From contig NZ_MSIE01000039.1 of the NCBI RefSeq assembly GCF_001921205.1, positions 1 to 64,000 of the forward strand: 64,000 nucleotides of DNA, given 5' to 3'. Below the pieces are notes generated by a model. It saw nothing but the letters and a program-made list of their open reading frames with translations. It was not told the origin of the DNA and did not search any database. This document shows, piece by piece, positions 59,660-64,000 of this stretch (its first letter is position 1; each line of letters begins with the position of its first letter). Position numbers and translations under genes: made by a program. The DNA comes from Actinophytocola xanthii. Lineage in GTDB: Bacteria; Actinomycetota; Actinomycetes; Mycobacteriales; Pseudonocardiaceae.

Positions 59660-61114
59660 TCACGACAGGTCGGGCCGGTCTCCCCGCTGACGGCGAACGG
59701 TGTGCACGACGAACAGCGTCAGCAGCAGCAGCCCCAGCCCGCCGGCCGACCCGATGACCGCCACCTGCACCGGTGCCCAGTCGCGCTCGTGCGGCGGCGG
59801 CATCTCGAACGGCACCTCGACCGCCTCGTCGGGGGGGATGTTCTCCTCGGCGGGAATCATCGTGGTCAGCGCCGAGACCGGGTTGACCATGCCGTAACCG
59901 ACCTGGATGTTGTGCCCGCCGTTCGCCGCCGGGTGCGCGGCCGTGATCTTGATGCGCTCCATGATCTGCTTGGCGGTCAGCGGCTGGCCCAGCTTTTCGA
60001 ACCGTTCCCGGACCAGCGCCGCGAGGCCGGCCACGTAGGGCGCGGCGAAGCTGGTGCCCTGGATCGGGGTCTGCTCGCCCTTCTCGTCCGCTGTCACGTT
60101 CACCAGGCCGTCCCGGTCGCCGGGGTTCAGGGAGATGATCTCCGTTCCGGGAGCGGCGACGCTCACCCAGGGGCCGTGCATGGAGAACCCGGCGGGATCG
60201 CCGCTGCGGTCCACCGCGGCCACCGACAGCACGTACTCGGAGAACCAGGGTGGGCTGACGATGAAGCGCGGGTTGGCCGGGTCCGAGTTGTTCTGCTCCC
60301 GGCAGTTCGGGCCGGGGATGTTGCCGGCCGAGGAGACCAGCACGACGTCCTTCTCCTCGACCGCGTACCGCAGCGCCCGCTGGAGGTTCCGCTCGGACGC
60401 GGTGATCGGCACGTTGGCGGCGGCGCGACAGGTGTCGACGGACATGTTGATCACGTCGACGTTCCGGTCCGCTGCCTCGACGACCGCCTCGGCGAGCGTG
60501 TCGAGACTGCCTGCGGATGCTCGCCCCTCTTCCTGGGAGCCCTGCGGTGGCTTGTACTCGTAGAACTCGCTCGACTGCCGGATGCTGAGGATCTTCGCGT
60601 CGGGGGCGATCCCGCGGAAGCCGATGTCGTCCGAGGGCGGCTTGGCCGCGATGATCCCGGCGACCTGGGTGCCGTGCCCGTCGCAGTCGGACAGCCCGTC
60701 GCCGCCCGCCTCGACGTAGTCCCCGCCGCCCTCCAGCCGGCCCGCCAGGTAGTCGTGCTGGTTGACCCCGGTGTCGATGACCGCGACGGTCTGGTTTGCA
60801 CCGGTGGCGAACGCGCTCAGGTCCTGGAAGCGCAGTACGTCCTGGCCCCACGCCTTTTCCTGGAGCTGCACGTTGCCGTCCAGCGAGGTGACACAGCCGA
60901 CCGAGGTCCGGGTGTAGGGCCGGTCGGGCTGGCCGTCGTTCTCCGGCTTGATCCGGTCGGTCAGCGGTGGTGGGGTCGGCCCCGCGTCCTGCTCGGCCTG
61001 GGTCCCGTTCGGCTGGGAGTCCTGGGGTTGCGCGCCGGCCACCGGGGCGGCCGGCACCAGCACGGCCAGCAGCGTGGCCGCGAGGAGGCGGGCGGTCGTC
61101 GTCGTGCCGTTCAT
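59660..61114 (-). CDS. mycP: Type VII secretion-associated serine protease, mycosin
   Basis: A 484-residue membrane-anchored subtilase of the ESX system. Signal peptide at 1-28; catalytic Asp114 (VIDTGV), His147 (DGHGTQVAG) and Ser355 (GTSFAAP). Mycosin-type N-terminal extension wraps the domain (CVTSLDG cysteine), and a proline-rich linker leads to a C-terminal membrane helix (about 452-474, VQVAVIGSAGGLGLLLLTLFVVH) with a basic tail. It processes substrates and stabilises the ESX membrane complex. The ATG at 61114 shares a base with the eccD stop (TGATG). Confidence 0.94.
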   Translation of the reverse strand: MNGTTTTARLLAATLLAVLVPAAPVAGAQPQDSQPNGTQAEQDAGPTPPPLTDRIKPENDGQPDRPYTRTSVGCVTSLDGNVQLQEKAWGQDVLRFQDLSAFATGANQTVAVIDTGVNQHDYLAGRLEGGGDYVEAGGDGLSDCDGHGTQVAGIIAAKPPSDDIGFRGIAPDAKILSIRQSSEFYEYKPPQGSQEEGRASAGSLDTLAEAVVEAADRNVDVINMSVDTCRAAANVPITASERNLQRALRYAVEEKDVVLVSSAGNIPGPNCREQNNSDPANPRFIVSPPWFSEYVLSVAAVDRSGDPAGFSMHGPWVSVAAPGTEIISLNPGDRDGLVNVTADEKGEQTPIQGTSFAAPYVAGLAALVRERFEKLGQPLTAKQIMERIKITAAHPAANGGHNIQVGYGMVNPVSALTTMIPAEENIPPDEAVEVPFEMPPPHERDWAPVQVAVIGSAGGLGLLLLTLFVVHTVRRQRGDRPDLS

Positions 61115-62517
61115 CAGTTGGCGGGCAGGATGTTGACGTGGCGCAACGTGCTGTAGAGGTTCATCACGGCCAGCGCGAGCGGTAGCAGCAGCGCGATGCA
61201 GATGGCCTCGATGATCTCCACCGTCCGCCGCAGCGGCGGGGAGAACCGCTGCTCGGGGAAGATCACGCCGAGCACCAGCGCCGCGGCCGCGAGCAGCACC
61301 AGCGAGCCGAACACCCACAGCAGCCGGTCGACGGTGTCGGCCCCGATCAGCCAGCCGATCACGATCCCCGCGGCGGACAGCATGCCGGTCGCCAGCAGGG
61401 CGATGGCCTGGCTGCCGTTGGCGTAGGTGCGGGCCCGCAGCAGCAGGACCAGCGTGGCGGTGATGGCCATCGCGATCGCCCACAGATCGCCCTTGCCGGC
61501 GGTGATGATCGCCGAGATGGCGGCCGCGCTCCCGCAGCCGATGATCATGCCGGTCATGTACTCGTGCGCGAGGCCGGCCCGCCGCTCGATCGAACGGTAG
61601 TCCGGGAAGCCGGTGTCCTCCTTGAGGTCCTCGGCGCTTCCCGGCACGTTCGGCAGCGGCAACCGAGCCAGCTGGATCGTCAGCCTGGGCAGTACCGACA
61701 ACCCGGCGAGCGCGACCGCGGCGGTCCCCGCGGCGATGCCGGGAGCGGGGTGCGCGATCAGCGTCCCGATCGTGAAGGCCACCACACCGATCAGCGCCGC
61801 GCTGCCAGCGGCGACGAACGTCGTGACACCCGAGCCGATCAGCATGATCGAGGCGGCGGCGAAGATCAGCACCAGTGCGCTCGCCAGCAGCAGGCTGGGG
61901 CGCCCGGTCGCGCCGGGAACGATGTAGAGGCCGGCGACGAACGCCATCGGCAGGCCCCCCGCCGCGGCGATCAGCACCCCGGCGGTCTTGGCCTGGTAGG
62001 CCCGGGCGATCACCGCGCCGAGCGCGACCGCGACGACGGCACCCGCGCCCGCCGTGACCGACGCGCCGATCTGGGAGCCGCCGAACAGTGGACCGCTCAG
62101 CAGCACCGTGATCGCGGCCATGACCAGGGCCAGCGCGCCCGCGATGTACCCGATGCGGTTCGCGGTCTGCTTGGTCCACGGCCGGTAGCTGTCCGGGGAC
62201 GCCTCGGCGATCGCGTCGACCACGTCGTCGTACAGCGGGGGCGGCGGGTTCTCGGCGCGCTTGCGCAGCTGGAGCAGGTCACCGTCCACCACGCCGAGCG
62301 AGGCGAGCGTGCGGCTCGGGTCGAGCGGTGCGTCGCCCAGCTTGGCCAGGCACCATCCGCCGTGGCGCGCGCCACCGTCCGGTGTCGCCTCCTTGGCCAT
62401 CTCCAGCAGCATCGGCAGCAGGTCGGCCACCGCTACCCCGGCCGGCAGCGCCACGTCGATCCGCGTCCTCGGTGCCACCACCGTCACCCGGCTGAACACC
62501 GTCGTCCCGGTTGCCAC
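61114..62517 (-). CDS. eccD: Type VII secretion integral membrane protein EccD
   Basis: A 467-residue channel component of ESX. An N-terminal ubiquitin-like (YukD) domain (residues 1-90, FSRVTVVAPRTRIDVALPAG to LLQLRKR) is followed by eleven hydrophobic segments from IGYIAGALALVMAAITVLL to IEAICIALLLPLALAVMNL. I prefer the GTG at 62517 because it is seven bases after GAGGGG; an in-frame GTG five codons upstream is the alternative. It is coupled to mycP and divergent from eccC. Confidence 0.93.
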   Translation of the reverse strand: MATGTTVFSRVTVVAPRTRIDVALPAGVAVADLLPMLLEMAKEATPDGGARHGGWCLAKLGDAPLDPSRTLASLGVVDGDLLQLRKRAENPPPPLYDDVVDAIAEASPDSYRPWTKQTANRIGYIAGALALVMAAITVLLSGPLFGGSQIGASVTAGAGAVVAVALGAVIARAYQAKTAGVLIAAAGGLPMAFVAGLYIVPGATGRPSLLLASALVLIFAAASIMLIGSGVTTFVAAGSAALIGVVAFTIGTLIAHPAPGIAAGTAAVALAGLSVLPRLTIQLARLPLPNVPGSAEDLKEDTGFPDYRSIERRAGLAHEYMTGMIIGCGSAAAISAIITAGKGDLWAIAMAITATLVLLLRARTYANGSQAIALLATGMLSAAGIVIGWLIGADTVDRLLWVFGSLVLLAAAALVLGVIFPEQRFSPPLRRTVEIIEAICIALLLPLALAVMNLYSTLRHVNILPAN

Positions 62518-62672
62518 CGCTGTACCCCTCACCTGTCACGTCTGCCGATAACGCCCCCTGGCTGTCGGGGGCGGCCCCTAGTATGGCCGTACCGGGACCG
62601 GCGCGTGCGCGGGTTCCGCGGATAGAGGCAGATACGGATCGACACGCTCGAGCACGACGGGGGCAGACACCG

Positions 62673-64000
62673 GTGAGCACGCTTCAGTTCAAGCGGTCAC
62701 CCCGCTTGGCGGCGCCACGCCAGCCCGGCGGCGAGGTTCACCTCGAACCGCCGCCGGAGGTGCCCCGCGTCATCCCGGGCAACATCCTGATGAAGCTGAT
62801 GCCGGTCATCATGATCATCGCGATGCTCGGCATGATGGCGCTGCTGTTCACCGCGGGCGGCGCCCTCGGCCGCAACCCGGTCACCCTGCTGTTCCCGATG
62901 ATGATGATGATCTCGATGGTCGGGATGTTCGGCCAGGGGCGCGGCGGCGGCCAGAAGAAGGCCGAGATGAACGAGGACCGCAAGGACTACCTGCGCTACC
63001 TCGGCCAGATGCGCGACCGGGCCCGCGAGGCCTCGCTCGACCAGCGCGCCGCGTTGGAGTGGGTGCACCCCGACCCGCAGGCGCTGTGGTCGATCGCCAC
63101 CAGCAGGCGGATGTGGGAGCGCCGCCAGTCCGACCCCGACTTCTGCCACCTGCGCGCGGGGCGGGGCTCGCAGCGCCTGGCCACCCGCCTGGTGCCGCCG
63201 CAGACCGGCCCGGTCGACGAGCTCGAGCCGATCGCCACGCTGGCGCTGCGCCGCTTCGTCCGGGCGCACTCGATCGTGCCGGAGCTGCCGATCCAGATCG
63301 CCATCCGCGGGTTCGCCGCCGTGGGCCTGGCCGGCGAGAAAGAGCTGACCAGGGGCCTCGCCCGCGCGCTGATCGCCCAGTTGGTGACCTTCCACACCCC
63401 CGACGACGTCCTGGTGGCGATCGTCACCTCCGGCCGGACCAAGGAGGAGTGGGAGTGGGCGAAGTGGCTGCCGCACGTCCAGCACCCCACGATGGTCGAC
63501 GGCATCGGCCAGCTGCGGATGATGGCCGGCTCCCTGGCCCAGGTCGAGGCCTGGCTGGACGAGGAGCTGCGCGACCGGCAGCGGTTCACCCGCAACGCCC
63601 CGCCGCAGCCCGACCAGCCGCAGGTGCTGATCGTGATCGACGACGGCGAGGTCAGCCGCGAGGAGCAGATCGTCCTCGAGGAGGGGCTGGTCGGCGTCAC
63701 GCTGATGGACCTGTCCGACAGCCTCGGCAACCTCACCGCCCGCCGCGGCCTGCGCCTGGTGGTCGAGAAGGACCGGCTCGGCGCGCGCAGCGCGAGCGGC
63801 GTGGAGTGGTTCGCCAAGCCCGACTCGATGACCGTGGCCGAGGCCGAGGCGCTGGCCCGCAAGCTCTCCCCGTACCGGCTCGGCGCCGCCGCGGCCGACG
63901 AGGGCGGCGAGGAGCCGCTGCTGTCCAACCCGACACTGCTCGAGCTGCTCGGCATCCCCGGCGACCCGATGACCTTCGACGTCCAGCAGGCCTGGCGCCC
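62673..64000 (+). CDS. eccC: Type VII secretion ATPase EccC (N-terminal part, cut by window edge)
   Basis: The first 442 codons of the FtsK/SpoIIIE-type motor of ESX. A cytoplasmic start is followed by two membrane segments (LMPVIMIIAMLGMMALLFT and VTLLFPMMMMISMVGMFG). The stalk domain follows (DRKDYLRYLGQMRDRAREASLDQRAALEWVHPDP), then the first ATPase-like (DUF) domain (WERRQSDPDFCHLRAGRG, GLAGEKELTRGLARALIAQL). The Walker motifs of the main ATPase modules lie beyond the right edge. The GTG at 62673 is at the usual distance before the first membrane segment. The 155-base gap to eccD contains a TAGTAT box near 62580. Confidence 0.93.
   Translation, partial: MSTLQFKRSPRLAAPRQPGGEVHLEPPPEVPRVIPGNILMKLMPVIMIIAMLGMMALLFTAGGALGRNPVTLLFPMMMMISMVGMFGQGRGGGQKKAEMNEDRKDYLRYLGQMRDRAREASLDQRAALEWVHPDPQALWSIATSRRMWERRQSDPDFCHLRAGRGSQRLATRLVPPQTGPVDELEPIATLALRRFVRAHSIVPELPIQIAIRGFAAVGLAGEKELTRGLARALIAQLVTFHTPDDVLVAIVTSGRTKEEWEWAKWLPHVQHPTMVDGIGQLRMMAGSLAQVEAWLDEELRDRQRFTRNAPPQPDQPQVLIVIDDGEVSREEQIVLEEGLVGVTLMDLSDSLGNLTARRGLRLVVEKDRLGARSASGVEWFAKPDSMTVAEAEALARKLSPYRLGAAAADEGGEEPLLSNPTLLELLGIPGDPMTFDVQQAWR

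Overview
This 64-kb window is GC-rich chromosomal DNA from an actinomycete, most likely a member of the Pseudonocardiales. The evidence is the GC-rich third codon positions, frequent GTG starts, many leaderless promoters, a type VII (ESX) secretion locus with EspG, and gene blocks in the same order as in Mycobacterium tuberculosis (recalled: ychF/DUF6542/ispH/Rv1109c-like/xseA/xseB, and Rv1211 to sugC). I see no rRNA, tRNA, insertion sequence, prophage or CRISPR array. It reads as core chromosome with an ESX locus at the right end.

Layout. 0-2 kb: thiamine ABC importer (permease cut by the left edge, binding lipoprotein) under a TPP riboswitch. 2-6.6 kb: pterin dehydratase, PhoD-type phosphatase, SMI1-like and NIPSNAP proteins, a small unknown gene and an orphan pair of Roadblock proteins. 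6.6-12.8 kb: ychF, a large secreted subtilase and an Ada/AlkA fusion. 12.8-15.5 kb: a LacI-type repressor divergent from two kinases, with strong palindromic operators and an 18-codon leader ORF. 15.5-21.7 kb: sbcCD, rmuC and a DUF6542 protein. 21.9-27.1 kb: ispH, a lipid-droplet-type protein, xseA, an unknown coupled gene, xseB, then an enoyl-CoA hydratase and a PaaX repressor.

27.2-49.1 kb carries the Rv1211-Rv1238-like block: DUF3117, pepA, GtrA, glgA(M)/glgC, O-methyltransferase, sigE-rseA-htrA-tatB, mrp, MarR, DUF1003, an MgtE N-domain/CBS protein, two tandem CitE-like lyases, a zinc-ribbon peptide, an acyl-CoA dehydrogenase, a stress-type membrane protein and the lpqY-sugABC trehalose-type importer. 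Glycogen/maltosyl-glucan synthesis and trehalose salvage therefore flank the envelope-stress regulon.

49.3-53.7 kb is more variable: a Pro-rich lipoprotein, a DMT transporter coupled to an apparently frameshifted DUF998 membrane gene, a peptidase-inhibitor-like secreted protein behind a predicted SD-masking RNA fold, two DnaA-box-like sequences, and an overlapping ParB-like/metallophosphoesterase pair.

53.8-64 kb is the ESX locus. Its most striking feature is two consecutive copies of a three-gene cargo module: a PPE-like W-x-G protein, a PE-like partner with a YxxxD signal, and an EspG chaperone. These converge on mycP-eccD, and eccC diverges and runs off the right edge. The copies have diverged, notably by a long acidic repeat tail on the first PE-like protein. 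Machine, protease and cargo/chaperone sets are thus together; eccB and eccE are not in the window.
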